A stretch of 64,000 bases of DNA. Source: Cryptomeria japonica (Eukaryota > Streptophyta > Pinopsida > Cupressales > Cupressaceae). The notes beneath the pieces are model-generated. The model worked only from the letters and a program-made list of their open reading frames with translations, made no database searches and was not told the origin of the DNA. The position numbers and the translations under genes are program-made. The DNA is taken from assembly GCF_030272615.1 (NCBI RefSeq), contig NC_081412.1:21057932-21121931 (forward strand). Direction: 5' to 3'. Each line of letters starts with the position of its first letter. Within the stretch, counting starts at the first letter, position 1. This document shows positions 47,741-59,100 of this stretch, in pieces.

Positions 47741-48894
47741 GATTTAATTCTAATTCAGGGGGCTCTTCTAAGCTCAAGTTTACTAGCAAACAAAAGAAGC
47801 CAACTTTTAAATCCATCACTCTCAGAATCAAACTAATGTCAATTACAAACAAATCTATAGCCTCAAAAAATATAAATCACACAATCACTTCTTAATCATG
47901 GTCCACACATACAATAAATAAACAAAAGAGTTGTATTACAACCACCCCAAGGTTAAAGATCTTGTCCATTTTAGACACCCAATCAACACCAAAAACCCTG
48001 TCAAATACAACACCTATAGCAATTGTCACCAAAACTTTCACACTTGTAGCCATCCCTCTAATATATAGTCACAGAGTTTTGTCAAGTGACTTTGAGATGG
48101 ATTCATAGGAATACAAATTGGTTTCTTTATCTTCACATAAATCTGAAGAGGATTCTCTTGACACTTTTGAAGATAAAGGAGTTGAATGAGAGGCATGGAT
48201 CAAAATCTTTTGGGATCCAGATAGTGAAGATACTTCTAGGAGAAATAGGTCACCTCCTGATCCTGATTACGATGGGGAGAGTACTGACGATGACCTCAAT
48301 ACCTTCATCCTAACCATAACCGATGCATCTTATGAACTCAACCTAATTAATGAAGCAATGTCCATCATCTAGCCTATACTCATTAACTGGGAACAACAAA
48401 GTCCCCCATGCCTTGACACCTTCCAAAATGATGAGCCAATCATAGATTTTCTCAAATTATGAGATAACATACCAAAAGGGGATCAAAAGGTTGGATTCTC
48501 TATTAAAATAAACAATGTGTCTTATTTTAGAGAGGATGCCAAACCTTTCAATCATAAAAATATTACAATCAAAACAAAATCTTCAAGTGAAAACCACACT
48601 GTGGCACTTTTAATCCCAAAAAAGTAAAAACAAAGGACACATCTAAAGGTGAAAATCTCTCTTAGGCACCTGAAGATGAAAGGTTTGACATTCTCCCCTT
48701 CAATGTGAATCAAGAGATAATCCATTCTCATAGAGGACACCAAGGAAGTCAATTTGGGATCAGAGAGGAAACCTCATAAAATCCATTCAACAACATTCTT
48801 AACTCACATAAAGGATCCTCACTTTGTCATATGCAAACAAACTTGACAGTAGTAGTAGGAGCGGCAAATAAAATTTTCTTGGTCATATGAAAAC

Positions 48895-49590
48895 ATGTCA
48901 GGAATAGATCTTGATCTAGTAATGCATCACTTGACAGTAGCAGTAGGAGCAAAACCGGTAAAACAAAAGCTAAGGAAGATGCATCCTCATATTGCACTAT
49001 TAGTTAAGGTAGAACTCAAAAAATTGTTAGATGGTTTCATTAGACCAATTAATTATGCAAAATGGATATCCAACATCGTACTAGTGGCAAAATTGACTGG
49101 GGGCATCTGTATCTATACATATTTTTGAGATCTCAACAAAGCATGTCCTAAGGATGACTTCCCTCTACCCAACATTGATATGATCGTGGACCTAACAACA
49201 TGACATGCAATGCTATCTCTCATAGATGGATTTTTCAAGATACAACCAGATTAAGATTGCCCCAAAAGGTCAACATAAAACTTATTTCACATACCCATGG
49301 GGAACATATTGTTGAAATGTGATGCCAATTGGTCTCAAAAATGCAGGAGCCACATATCAAAGGGAAATGACTACCATATTCCATGACATGATGCATACAC
49401 TAATGGAAGACTATGTGGATGATTTACTAGCTAAATCATTGACAAGAGAGGGTCACTTTGTAGTACTAGACAAAATCTTCACCAGACTAGAACAATATAA
49501 TGTCTGCCTCAATCCAAAGAAGTGTGCCTTTGGAGTGACTTCCAAAAATCTCCTCGGATACATTGTCGAACAAAGGAATTGAGGTTGATC
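48895..49590 (+). pseudogene. Element T reverse transcriptase
   Basis: 48895-49128 begins MSGIDLDLVMHHLTV and runs through GFIRPINYAKWISNIVLVAK. It then has a stop, DLNKACPKDDFPLPNID and a broken palm to 49319. 49319-49582 reads MPIGLKNAGATYQREM, then the catalytic YVDDLLAKS and LNPKKCAFGVTSKNLLGYIV. YVDD is intact. About six lesions break it. Confidence 0.92.
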
Positions 49591-50197
49591 TTGCAAAAGT
49601 AAAGGCAATCATGGAGATGCCACCTCCTAAGAGCATCAACCAATTGAGAATATTACAAGGAAGGCTACAATCAATCCATCAATTCATTGCACAATTGATC
49701 GATAAATGTCATCCCTTCACACATCTGCTACATAATAATGTCCGCTTCAAATGGGAAGAGAACTGCTAGCAAGCATTCTAACAGCTTAAGGAATACCTGA
49801 TGACACCACCATTACTAACACCACCATCTTCAGATAGGCCCTTGCTATTATAGATATCAGATACGGTTATGGCACTAGGGGTCTTACTAGCACAACATAA
49901 TGTCGAAGGAAAAGAATGCACAGTATACTACATCTCCAAGATATTGGTAGGGTATGAACTCAATTATACACCTATCGAACGAGCTTGTCTCAAAGTAATT
50001 TTGGCAGCAACCAAATTGAGGCACTACATGTTGACGCATAAGATACAACTCATTGACAAGATAGATCCACTCAAGTATTTACTTAGTAAAGTAGCATTAA
50101 CAAGCCTCTTGACAAAGTGGGTTATGAACCTCAATAAGTTTGACATAGAATATGTGGATCGTAAAGTAATCAAACGATAGGCTATTGTAGATCAGTT
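49591..50197 (+). pseudogene. Element T RT connection and first RNase H
   Basis: It reads VDLAKVKAIMEMPPPKSINQ and LRILQGRLQSIHQFI (RT thumb). The first RNase H follows at 49869: MALGVLLAQHNVEGKECTVYYISKILVGYELNYTPIERACL. The acidic first-position motif is lost. It is cut at 50203 by element E. Confidence 0.85.
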
Positions 50198-50202
50198 GGC
50201 TA

Positions 50203-50702
50203 TGTGAGATTTTGCCAAGATCAAGAGGCAATGGAAAACACAAATAAGAGAGAACAAAATATATGATAGAAATAAATTGTATTCTATCAAGATGAAAATA
50301 TGATCAACTGGATCATCAAATGTTTTTCAATAATTACATACAATGAATATGAGCCTGCTTATATAGGCAAGGCTATATGGATATGTGAGCACACAAACAT
50401 GACATGTGGCTCAATAAGAAATAAGGGCAGGTAGGAAATAGGTGTTGTAGGTAGGAGAAACAATAAAATATTCCACATGAGGTGGATTACCCACCGAAGG
50501 TGGAATTATCACTCCACAATAAGTGGATATGATAGAGTAGTAACAATATCAACACCATAAAAGGTGGAAATTCTCCTACACACACTATCCCAATGTGACA
50601 CAAACACCCAAGTGTCTCATACCCAAACTACTATGAAATGCATTTCCTAAGTAAACTTAAGTAAGGTGTAATAATATCCAACATGAATAATTATTTACAC
50701 CA
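50203..50702 (-). repeat. Element E 3' LTR
   Basis: 500 bp; plus strand TGTGAGATTTTGCC...ATTTACACCA. It has 'cttatataggcaagg' near 50370 on the plus strand. The polypurine tract adjoins at 50703. Confidence 0.93.
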
Positions 50703-50717
50703 CTACCCCCCCTTAAG
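50703..50717 (-). promoter_or_regulatory. Element E polypurine tract
   Basis: The minus strand reads CTTAAGGGGGGGTAG directly before the 3' LTR. Confidence 0.85.
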
Positions 50718-51099
50718 TGCAACTTAGGGGAATGCACTTAAGTCTACAATGCAACTAAGCAATGCAAGATGGGTCCCGACTACTAGGCCATGTTAGGTAC
50801 CCATGTACAAATGCAAATGCATGCAAACCAATGCAATGAAATCTCTCACAAAGCGGGGAAAGAGAGAAAAACCCAGTGGGAAAAAACCCTCCCCCAAAAG
50901 AGAGATGAAAACTAGATACAAAGAACTCTCATAGAAGTATGTGAAGGACAAAACCCCATGTGAGGAAAAAGCCCCCCCATATGAGAGAAGAAGAAGAGAG
51001 ACTAAGAAGCCCCCCCTCAATGTGGAATCTGCACCAATGATAGAAGCTCGATGATGAATGAAGAAACTGCTCCATGAACATCGAACCACGTTCCTCCCC

Positions 51100-51546
51100 T
51101 TAGGAAGAAACAAAAACAAAGGTGTATCCATGAGGTCTCCCCAACCATGAAGGGCAGATGTAGGAAAAATTCTCATGATGAAAGGAATCCTCTGAAAACT
51201 GCACAAGTGTCCCCATGTTGATGCTAAAAGTTACCCCCTCCAAAGGTGATAAACTACGCCACACTGCTGAAAAAGGCACTCTAAGATCTAGTGGAGAAAA
51301 ATATAGAACAATATCCAAAGACTCACATGTCTTCTCAAAAGATAAAGAGACCTCCTCCAAATGTTGGACAAAAGTATCCACAATAATGTCAACCTCTAAA
51401 GATTGATCATGTAGAGAATGCACAAGAGGGTCAGAGTGATCCCTCGCAACAATCAAAGAAGGATCATCTTCATCAAAGAGAAGATGAATGTCATCAATGA
51501 TGTCTCCCAAATCTGCAATGTCAGACTCCACAAACAAACCTACAAT
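51100..51546 (-). pseudogene. Element E frame after the gag-protease stop
   Basis: In the same frame as the gag-protease gene, separated by a single TAA at 51547-51549. About 148 codons, acidic at the start (ESDIADLGDIIDDIHLLFDE) and hydrophobic/aromatic at the end (PSWLGRPHGYTFVFVSS). I do not recognise a pol domain. It may be the remains of sequence downstream of protease, now unable to form integrase, or a tail reached by stop read-through. Confidence 0.45.
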
Positions 51547-53112
51547 TTATGTCAAGTAGGCATCCCAATCAACTGAAGTTGGAAGACATGGATTATCCTG
51601 CTGCACTGAATCACAAGAAGGCAAAACTATCGCACTAGCTGCATCATCAGGTGCAATAGGTGGTGTGATATCAAGAGAAGGAGATGAAATGCAAGACTCA
51701 AGAACGGGATCACAAGTGAGAATCCCCAAGTTCAAATGCCCAAAGTTCTCCTCTGAATCATCAACATAGGAAGAATCAACCTCATCAATAGGACCAAAAT
51801 GTGAAAAAGAGTACAACCAAGATGCATGATCAACCACCCCAGTCGCAATGATAGCTCCACTCTCCAAGTCTCTAATGATAACTGAATCAGGTGTGAACTC
51901 CACAGTTTTCCTAGTTGCCCCATGTGTGATTTGATAGATGAAAAGAAGATTGTTTGTCAAGTGGGGTACACACAACACATCATTGAAGGAGTTCTCCCCA
52001 ATGGCAATAGATCCTTTCCCAATCACATCCATGTATGTATGATTGCCCATCAAAATTTGCGGCATGTGGCAAGGCTTAAATGTAGAAAACATAGACTGTG
52101 AAGTTGCCATATGATTAGAAGCCCCTGAATCTAGAAGCCATCTCCCTGAATCATGACTTGTAGTAGCACAAAGAGCTTGTCCCTTTCCTTTATCCTTGGA
52201 AGAAGAAGCCGATGTAGACATTCTGGAAGGTAGGTTGATTTTTTTCTTCTCAAGAAGATTCTTCAACTCATCAATATCCTTCTTGTAACAATGATGTTCA
52301 TCATGTCCTGACTTCTTGCAATATCCACAAAAAAGATTTTCCTTATATGATTTCCTCTTAGATGAGAATGGTGAATCACCTTGTTGTGGAGAGGAATATT
52401 GTGCTCCATCTTGTTGTGGTTTTGACTTAGGTTGCTTTTTATTCTTGCCTTTTCCTTGATTACTTAGATTCCCTTTGTTAGCCACCAAAGCTTGTGACTT
52501 TGAAGATTTGAGAATCCCCATCATGGTCAACTTAGATTGCTCAAGTATCAACATCTCCATGAATGAATAAAATGAGGGAGAAGTGTATGAGGAACCTTGA
52601 GCTAACCTATGGGTGTGAAAGATAGATACAAAGGTTGCATACTCTGAAGGAAGCTTGTCCAACAAGTTATAAACCAATTGAGCATCCTTTTTGTCAATTC
52701 CACAATCCTTTAGCTTTTCTCTTAACTCAATTGCTTTTGTGACATAATCTTGGATTGTTTCAAAATCCTTGGGATCCAAAGTTGTGAGTTCACTATCAAG
52801 CTTGTAGCCCTTAATCTCATCAACTTTACCATACACTTTCTTAAAAATATCCCAAGCCTCTTTAATTGTTGTACACTTATCAATGTGAAAAATGATGTCA
52901 TCTGATACATACTTTCTAAGAGTTCCAATTGCCATAGCATTTTTAGTGAGCCATTCAAGTTGAGCATTAGGATCAACCTTAGGATCAAGTGGTGCTATAA
53001 TAGTTCCAGTTACATAATGAATGAGTCCTTTTTCCATTAGTTTACTCCATGCCTTAATCTTCCATGATGCATAATTATGAGGAGTTAAAAGTGGAAATTT
53101 AGGAGAACCCAT
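51547..53112 (-). CDS. Element E gag-protease polyprotein (intact frame)
   Basis: About 521 codons from the ATG at 53112 (MGSPKFPLLTPHNYASW), chosen because copia gag similarity begins there; 20 further codons upstream are open but unlike gag. Residues 1-240 are the copia gag core (IKEAWDIFKKVYGKVDE, LLDKLPSEYATFVS). About 250-285 is a basic Gln/Lys linker. Near residue 290 is a CCHC knuckle CGYCKKSGHDEHHC. Near 355 is the protease site WLLDSGASNHM, with catalytic Asp intact. The last 60 residues are Ser/Pro/Asp-rich. It is the only intact long frame in the window. It could supply capsid and protease but not polymerase. Confidence 0.88.
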   Translation of the reverse strand: MGSPKFPLLTPHNYASWKIKAWSKLMEKGLIHYVTGTIIAPLDPKVDPNAQLEWLTKNAMAIGTLRKYVSDDIIFHIDKCTTIKEAWDIFKKVYGKVDEIKGYKLDSELTTLDPKDFETIQDYVTKAIELREKLKDCGIDKKDAQLVYNLLDKLPSEYATFVSIFHTHRLAQGSSYTSPSFYSFMEMLILEQSKLTMMGILKSSKSQALVANKGNLSNQGKGKNKKQPKSKPQQDGAQYSSPQQGDSPFSSKRKSYKENLFCGYCKKSGHDEHHCYKKDIDELKNLLEKKKINLPSRMSTSASSSKDKGKGQALCATTSHDSGRWLLDSGASNHMATSQSMFSTFKPCHMPQILMGNHTYMDVIGKGSIAIGENSFNDVLCVPHLTNNLLFIYQITHGATRKTVEFTPDSVIIRDLESGAIIATGVVDHASWLYSFSHFGPIDEVDSSYVDDSEENFGHLNLGILTCDPVLESCISSPSLDITPPIAPDDAASAIVLPSCDSVQQDNPCLPTSVDWDAYLT

Positions 53113-53937
53113 AGCACCAAAATGAAAAAACACAAGATAGAGAGAGGCACAATCACACAAGACACCCCCCAAAAATATTCAATCAAGAAACACCCCCCCC
53201 CCCAAAAAAAAAAAATGGTGATTTGGAACTTTATACTTGGTGCATATACAATGGGCCACTTGCAAAACAAGGCAAAGTGGACTTCTGATTTCAATTTACA
53301 ACTTCTCAAAATGAGATATAAGAGGCTTCAACAAATACTGCTAGTGATCTAAACTGAGATCCAAGCGAAATACAAGTACCAAATAGGCCAAAAAATGAGC
53401 AAATACTGAAAGTATAATTTCTACTAATAATCATTACAAATAAATGGTAGATTATGAAAGTAGACAATAAATTATGCACTCTAAAAAAAAATAGCACCTG
53501 AAAAGGAGTCCATATGAGCCCAAATGAAGTCTCCAAAGTTGTAAAAATTGGGATTTCATGATTTCCAAAAAACCTATATCCGAAAAACAGTAAACTCCTG
53601 CACCACTATATAGATCACAAAATTCTACCCCAAAACAAAAAAAAAATTGCTCGAAAAAAGGAGTCTGGATGAGTGAGATATCACTATTTGAAAATTGCCT
53701 GCAAAATTATAAATTCTAGAAAATTTTCGTCGCAACTTCAAACTTCAAATGCATTTAGATTTTGCCTCTAAAGTCCAATTTGGATGAAACAAAAGGCAAA
53801 ACTGACTTTCTTGGACCTCCTCAATGCAATGGTGACCTCAGATTTGACCCAACAAGCTCCAATAAAAACCTACAATAGAAAACTCCAAAATGCAAACCCC
53901 AAATTTCTCTCAATTGGCAAACCAATGGCACTCTAAT
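53113..53937 (-). other. Element E leader
   Basis: AT-rich, non-coding, between the primer-binding site and the gag start. No structure is recognised apart from the C/A tract. Confidence 0.6.
53195..53218. repeat. Poly-C / poly-A tract
   Basis: A run of C followed by a run of A in E's leader, just upstream of gag on the minus strand. Confidence 0.9.
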
Positions 53938-53950
53938 GGCTCTGATACCA
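53938..53950 (-). promoter_or_regulatory. Element E primer-binding site
   Basis: The minus strand reads TGGTATCAGAGCC, immediately adjoining the 5' LTR. Confidence 0.93.
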
Positions 53951-54449
53951 TGTGATATTTTGCCAAGATCAAGAGACAATGGAAAGAAAAAATAAGAGAG
54001 AACAAAATATATGATAGAAATAAATTGTATTCTATCAAGATGAAAAAATGATCAACTAGATCATCAATCATTTTTCAATAATTACATACAATGAATATGA
54101 GCCTGCTTATATAGGCAAGGCTATATGGATATGTGAGCACACAAACATGACATGTGGCTCAATAAGAAACAAGGGTACGTAGGAAATAGGTGTGGTAGGT
54201 AGAGAAACAATAAAATATTCCACATGAGGTGGATCACCCACCGAAGGTGGAATTATCACTCCACAATAAGTGGATATGATAGAGTAGTAACAATATCAAC
54301 ACCATAAAAGGTGGAAATTCTCCTACACACACTATCCCAATGTGACACAAACACCCAAGTATCTCATACCCAAACTACTATGAAATGGATTTCCTAAGTA
54401 AACTTAAGTAAGGTGTAATAATATCCAACATAAATAATTATTTACACCA
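53951..54449 (-). repeat. Element E 5' LTR
   Basis: 499 bp, the partner of 50203-50702. Confidence 0.93.
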
Positions 54450-54454
54450 ACAAG

Positions 54455-54960
54455 CTGAAGCGCCACACATAGGAGACCATCCTCTCATCTCAAATTTTCC
54501 AGATGAGGAAATATTCACACTCATGCCAGCACAGCAATGGAAGCTATATTTTGATGGGTCATATACTAAGCATGGTTCATAAGTTGGAATTATTTTTATC
54601 ACACCTCATGGTGATAGAATTCTAAAATCATACAGGCTCACATTCTCTTGCACGAACAACATAGAAGAATATGAGGCATTGATCATGAGACTAAGAATGG
54701 CCATACAATAGAACTTGAAGGAGATACAAGTATACACCGATTCCTAGCTAGTCATCTGACAAGTTAATGGTGATTACCAAACTAAGGATGATAAGATCAT
54801 GCCTTATAAGAAAATGCTTGATAGTTTCAAGGAATTACTCATGGCTATCATCTTCGATCAGATTCCTTGAGAGCAGAATAGAGTTGCAGATGCAATGGCT
54901 ACAATAGACTCTCTTCTTGATCTTCCACAAAACTCAACACGCCACGAGTTCCTAGTCGAA
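54455..54960 (+). pseudogene. Element T second (archaeal-type) RNase H
   Basis: T resumes after E: EAPHIGDHPLISNFPDEEIF, then QQWKLYFDGSYTKHG, NNIEEYEALIMRLRMAI, VYTDS, a stop and LVI, and later NRVADAMATIDSL. The acidic residues of the RNase H site (FDGS, EYEAL, TDS, and the last one in VADAMA) are visible. Three or four stops break it. Its place before integrase supports the Tat assignment. Confidence 0.87.
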
Positions 54961-55149
54961 CAGCTTTGGATCCTCGATTATGATATCATGGAAGCCACAA
55001 TGGTATGTTAAATCATCAGTTTTGATTCCCCATGGTATGGTGAGTTTTAGGCTTACCTACAGGATCAAAGCCTTCCACAAAACCAATCTAACAATCAACA
55101 AAAAACCTCCTTATGCCAATCCGCCTGATACATAATCATTGCCAAAACC

Positions 55150-56427
55150 CTATACCAATGAAGTCTCAATGGTACTCTCCTTTGGTGTTTAGAGGAAGGT
55201 GAGGTGACCATAATTTTAGATGTACATGAAGGTATTTGTGGGGCTCATTCAAGCAGCCCTTCATTGGATAAAAATATCATGAGGACATGATACTATTGGC
55301 CTATAACAGAGAAAGACTCATATTACTTTGTCAGAAAGTGCAAGAAGTGTCAAGTACATGAAGATTTGATACATGCACCTGCATAAGATCTGCAACCCAT
55401 CGCAACACCATGGTCCTTTTGTCAATGGGGACTTGACCTTGTGGGTAAAATCCATCCATCTTCATCTGCTGGTCATAAATTCATCATTACCGCCACTGAG
55501 TACTTCATAAAGTGGATCGAAGTTATTCCATTCACCCAAGTCACTGACAAGAAAATTGTCTCATTCATCCTAAATTACATCGATTGTTGGTATGGTGTAC
55601 CCATGTCCATCATAACAGATAACGGGCTTCTATTCAAGAATTAGGATGTCCAAGAACTCTGTGAGAAGTTTCATATCCAACACCATTTATCCACCCCATA
55701 TTACCCACAAGGAAATGGTCAAGTAGAAGCCTCAAACAAGAACATATTAAGGATCTGAAAAAAGATAGTCAATGATGTGGGTAGCGATTGGCATATTCAT
55801 CTAAATCTCGCACTATGGGCATATTGAACTAGAATTCAAACCCCTACAGGTGCAACCCCATACTTGTTTATGGAGAAGAAGCTATCTTTCATATTGAGGT
55901 TGAATTACCATCTCTACGGGTCTCCTTGCATAATTTGATTAATGATGAAGAGTATCGAGTCTCCCATCTTCAAGACTTGGAACTAATTGATGAGAAGTGA
56001 CAAGTTGTCTACAATCACCTTAAGGCATATCGGCAACACATGAGAAAAAGATACAATCATAGGGTCATACCTTGCACATTTGAGGAAGGTGATCTTTCTC
56101 TTAGAGAGAATCCCCACAATCAACCAAACAGAGAACACTGAGACAAATTTGAATCCATTAATTGGATGGGTCCATATGTCATCATTGTTGTCTTTAGGAC
56201 TGGGTCATATCAGTTAGCAACTTTAGAAGGGGATCCACTGGCATCTCAAAAATTTCCATACATAGGTTGTGTAGAGAATCAGGCTCATACAATTTCAAAA
56301 AGACCAAAAACATTCAAAAAAAGTCTTGGAAAAAGTACAAAAAATACAAAAAAGTGGAAAAAGCAAGAAAATAGTAAAGAAAAATCATTCATCCAAATGG
56401 TGAAAACCACTTTTTTGGCACCTTGAA
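55150..56427 (+). pseudogene. Element T integrase and C-terminal tail
   Basis: The zinc domain lies at 55210-55370 (HEGICGAHSSSPSLD..., CKKCQVH). The core at 55410-55650 includes WGLDLVGKIHPSS, FIITATEYFIKWIEVIPFT and the second acidic region SIITDNGLLF. NGQVEASNKN carries the Glu. 55780-56170 gives WAYxTRIQTPTGATPYLF and similar C-terminal motifs in broken frames. 56166-56426 ends with a Lys-rich tail (KKSLGKSTKNTKKWKK). About eight stops. Confidence 0.88.
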
Positions 56428-56722
56428 TAAGTATGGTGGTGAAAACCTAGCAAACAGGTGCTATTTGTAAAGGTTGTGGCTGCATTGTCTTTCAGATTTG
56501 TTGTGATCACATCCATTGGCATCCACACATACATCATATCTATCATGGCTTGTTATTGATCTGCAATCAAGGTTATTGCCTCATGCATCCCACATCATGC
56601 TTTTACACTGCCACCTAATCGGGGGAATCTTTTTAAACCTATATGATGGGAGTGGATTCTCAATACTAGTGATTCACCGAGTAAAACATTCAAAACTGGT
56701 CAAACTATGATAAGGATTCTTG
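56428..56722 (+). other. Element T 3' tail before the extra frame
   Basis: Non-coding. It starts as ordinary T tail ('gtatggtggtgaaaacc', 'gctatttgtaaagg'). From about 56520 I see no family resemblance. A small frame reading LNTSDSPSKTFKTGQTM near 56660-56710 may be an out-of-frame piece of what follows. Confidence 0.4.
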
Positions 56723-58213
56723 ATGTCCTTCATGGAAAAATTGATCGACTATGATAAGGGCAGAGTTAATCTAGTGGTCACTAAAGTTATAGAAAACTGG
56801 TCAAAGGGCTCCTTCAAAATTCATGGGGTTAGGTTTAAGCTAGATGCGGAACTTATTTCAACGGTAACATGTATGCCTCATTTTGGACTTAACTTCTTTA
56901 GAGACTTGAAAGTGTCGAATAATGTTGTTAAGATTTTCCCGCGTAAAGAGAAGGAGAGGGGGAAAATAGGTAAAGAAATGGGGGGATATTATGATGCTTC
57001 TAATATCAAGAAAATTTGGGGTTGGGTGCTTAATGCAATCATGGAATACATTACTATGGAGGGCCATTTTTCTAGGGTCCACACATACCATTTTGTGCTT
57101 TTAAATCATTTCAGACATGAGAAGAGGATTTCTTTGCCCTATTACCTTTTTAGGTCTTTGTTGCGATCTCTGAATAAGAATAGTAAGAATCCAACTTCGC
57201 CTATGCTTCATTGCAGCCTCATTTTGCTCATTTATGAGCATTGCAAGATTCTAGCAATCTAGGAAAATAAGAGATTGTCGGTTTCGTCGGGGAAAGGTAA
57301 GAGGAAGATGGAGGAAGGTGGGCCTAGCAAGGAGTTATCACAGACCAAAAAGAGTAAAAAAGCTACAGTGGAGAAAATTCAAGAGGATATGGGAAAACAA
57401 AAGGAAATAAAGGTGGATTATGAGGATTTGGCAAAAGAGGGAAGTGATATGGAGACCGATGAGTTTGATGGAGAGGAGAGCTAAAAGGAAGAGGAAATGG
57501 GGGAAGAGGAAGGGGGAGATGAGGATGTTTCCAATCAGAATAGCCCAACCCATAGTGTGAGCACAAGTAAAATTAATAGCCAGCCTATGGAGGTTCAGGA
57601 CAATCTCAATAACGAGGAAAGGGATTTAGAAACTGAGCAGGAGAAGGAAAAGGAGAATTCAAGCAGGGAGTAGGATAAATCTGGAGAGGGAATTATTTTG
57701 AATAAACTCAAAAATCAGTTTGAGGCTCGTATGGGATTTGACAGGTGGATATATGAGAGAATTAAGTATCTGGAAAAAATTGATAAGCAACAGGAGGAGA
57801 AGGGAAAGAATATGGAAAGCAACCAGGAACAGTGGCAAAAGGGTATGGAGGAAAAAGTGGAGAAGATGGAAGCTTAGATTAGCAATCTGGAGGAAGGAAA
57901 AAATGCAATGAAAAACCTTCTGGGTATGATTCCGGATATCCTTTCCTCTGTGACTCAGAATTTAGAGGAAATTGCCAAGTTTATTGAAGGTTCCAATACT
58001 TCCAAACCTATTGTGCATCTCGACATTGATGAGGATGCTACTGAGGTAGGAACTGTGGAAAGTGCTCCTAGTGGTGCGGCAAAAAGAACCAAGGCAAGCA
58101 TGAAAAAAGAAGCTTTGGCCTCTTCTAAGGATATCCCCAAGCTAAGGGATAATATTACAGACTTGCAAGGGATTAGTGGAAATTTGGCTAATGCCCTTAA
58201 AAACATTAAGTAA
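56723..58213 (+). pseudogene. Extra reading frame in T's 3' tail: plant-transposon-like N-terminus plus acidic/coiled-coil tail
   Basis: One frame of about 497 codons with four stops (57260, 57482, 57671, 57875) and no frameshift. Start is ATG 56723, with a stop just upstream. Residues 1-180 look globular: IENWSKGSFKIHGVRFKLDA, CMPHFG, YYDASNIKKIWGWVLNAIM, HTYHFVLLNHFRHEKRISLP, YYLFRSLLRSL. This faintly recalls the 'putative plant transposon protein' type of domain. Residues 184-230 are basic (GKGKRKME, QTKKSKKATVEK), like a nuclear signal. 230-320 is very acidic. 330-390 forms a Glu/Lys coiled coil. The end is LRDNITDLQGISGNLANALK. It is unlike gag or pol. Confidence 0.65.
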
Positions 58214-59100
58214 TCTATCTTTTGCTTTCTTTATGTTTTAGTTGGATGTTGCTCATTTTGCTGGTTTTGTTGGGCTTTTTTATTGGATATTGCCTAGAAC
58301 TTTGTTGGTATTTTGCATTATGTTTTTTCTTGCTTCTTAATGCTTTTATCTATTAAGTATCTTTTGTAATAGGGTTTCGGGATCCCTTCAAAACTTGTTT
58401 TTCCCATTATAAAAAACATTCAAAAAATGTCCTGAAATAATCCAAAAACATTCTTAAAATCTTAAAAAGACCAAAAACATTTGCAAAAATATCCTAAAAT
58501 AATCCAAAAACATTCGTAAAATCTCAAAAAGACCAAAAACATTTGGAAAATTTCCTAAAGAAAAAGAAAAAACATTCAAAAACAGAAAACCCAAAAACAT
58601 GAGAAACATCAAAATCAATCAAAAACATTATAATAAACTTGTTCCTTGCACAGAAACATCCAGTCAGACACATAAAAACATTTGAGCTACCTAAAAGATG
58701 ACCAACTATTAGACCAACAAACTTTTGGGCAAAACATACGCAAGATCGTCTTAACAAGGATGCATCCTTCCTTCAAAACAAGACATGGTGACATATCTCT
58801 TTGACAAGAAGATGTTGTTTTCTTTATAAGCACTTTTCAGGTTATTTTTTTTATATCGTTTCTATGATACTCTAGGATATCCACAAGTGATTAGACTATC
58901 CAAGATGGTTCATAATATATTTTTCTTTGTTTTCTATCTGTGGATTGTTCCAATGAAGTTTTGGAACATGTACTAATGGTGTCTACGTGGGAAGTTCACT
59001 AAGCTACAAGATCTTATACAAAAATACGATCAAGAATCGCTATGGCTTGTTGACTACAAAGTATACCTCAACCATCAGTATGTGAACTAGAATGGAGGGG
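58214..59100 (+). other. A-rich 3' tail of element T
   Basis: From 58405 to 58620 the DNA repeats 'aaaaagaccaaaaacattc' modules at irregular spacing. The same module occurs at 56298-56325 in the integrase tail of T, which suggests that T continues here and that 56520-58400 is an insertion or an extra gene of T. 58214-58400 is T-rich. Around 59090 'atggaggggaa' could be T's polypurine tract, unconfirmed. Confidence 0.5.

Larger units (their letters stand above)
50203..54449 (-). mobile_element. Element E: short non-autonomous copia element, inserted in T
   Basis: LTRs 50203-50702 and 53951-54449 (500 and 499 bp, about 95-96% alike by eye). The minus-strand primer-binding site is at 53938-53950 and the polypurine tract at 50703-50717, so it reads on the minus strand. 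Inside is one intact gag-protease frame and nothing resembling integrase, RT or RNase H. It splits T between its two RNase H domains. I could not find a convincing target duplication (GGCTA on the left, ACAAG on the right). Confidence 0.9.
44792..59100 (+). mobile_element. Element T: Tat-lineage Ty3/gypsy retrotransposon, interrupted by E
   Basis: Plus-strand order is gag (44792), zinc motif, protease, G-patch (47605), RT (48895), RNase H, [E insertion], a second 'archaeal-type' RNase H (54530), integrase (55150) and 3' tail. The second RNase H before integrase is the hallmark of the Tat lineage. All frames have stops. LTRs were not identified, so both ends are approximate. An unrelated reading frame lies in its 3' tail at 56723-58213. 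Confidence 0.8.

Noticed and set aside
50198-54454. A 5-bp target duplication for element E
   Set aside because: GGCTA and ACAAG do not match under either plausible LTR boundary; left unclaimed.
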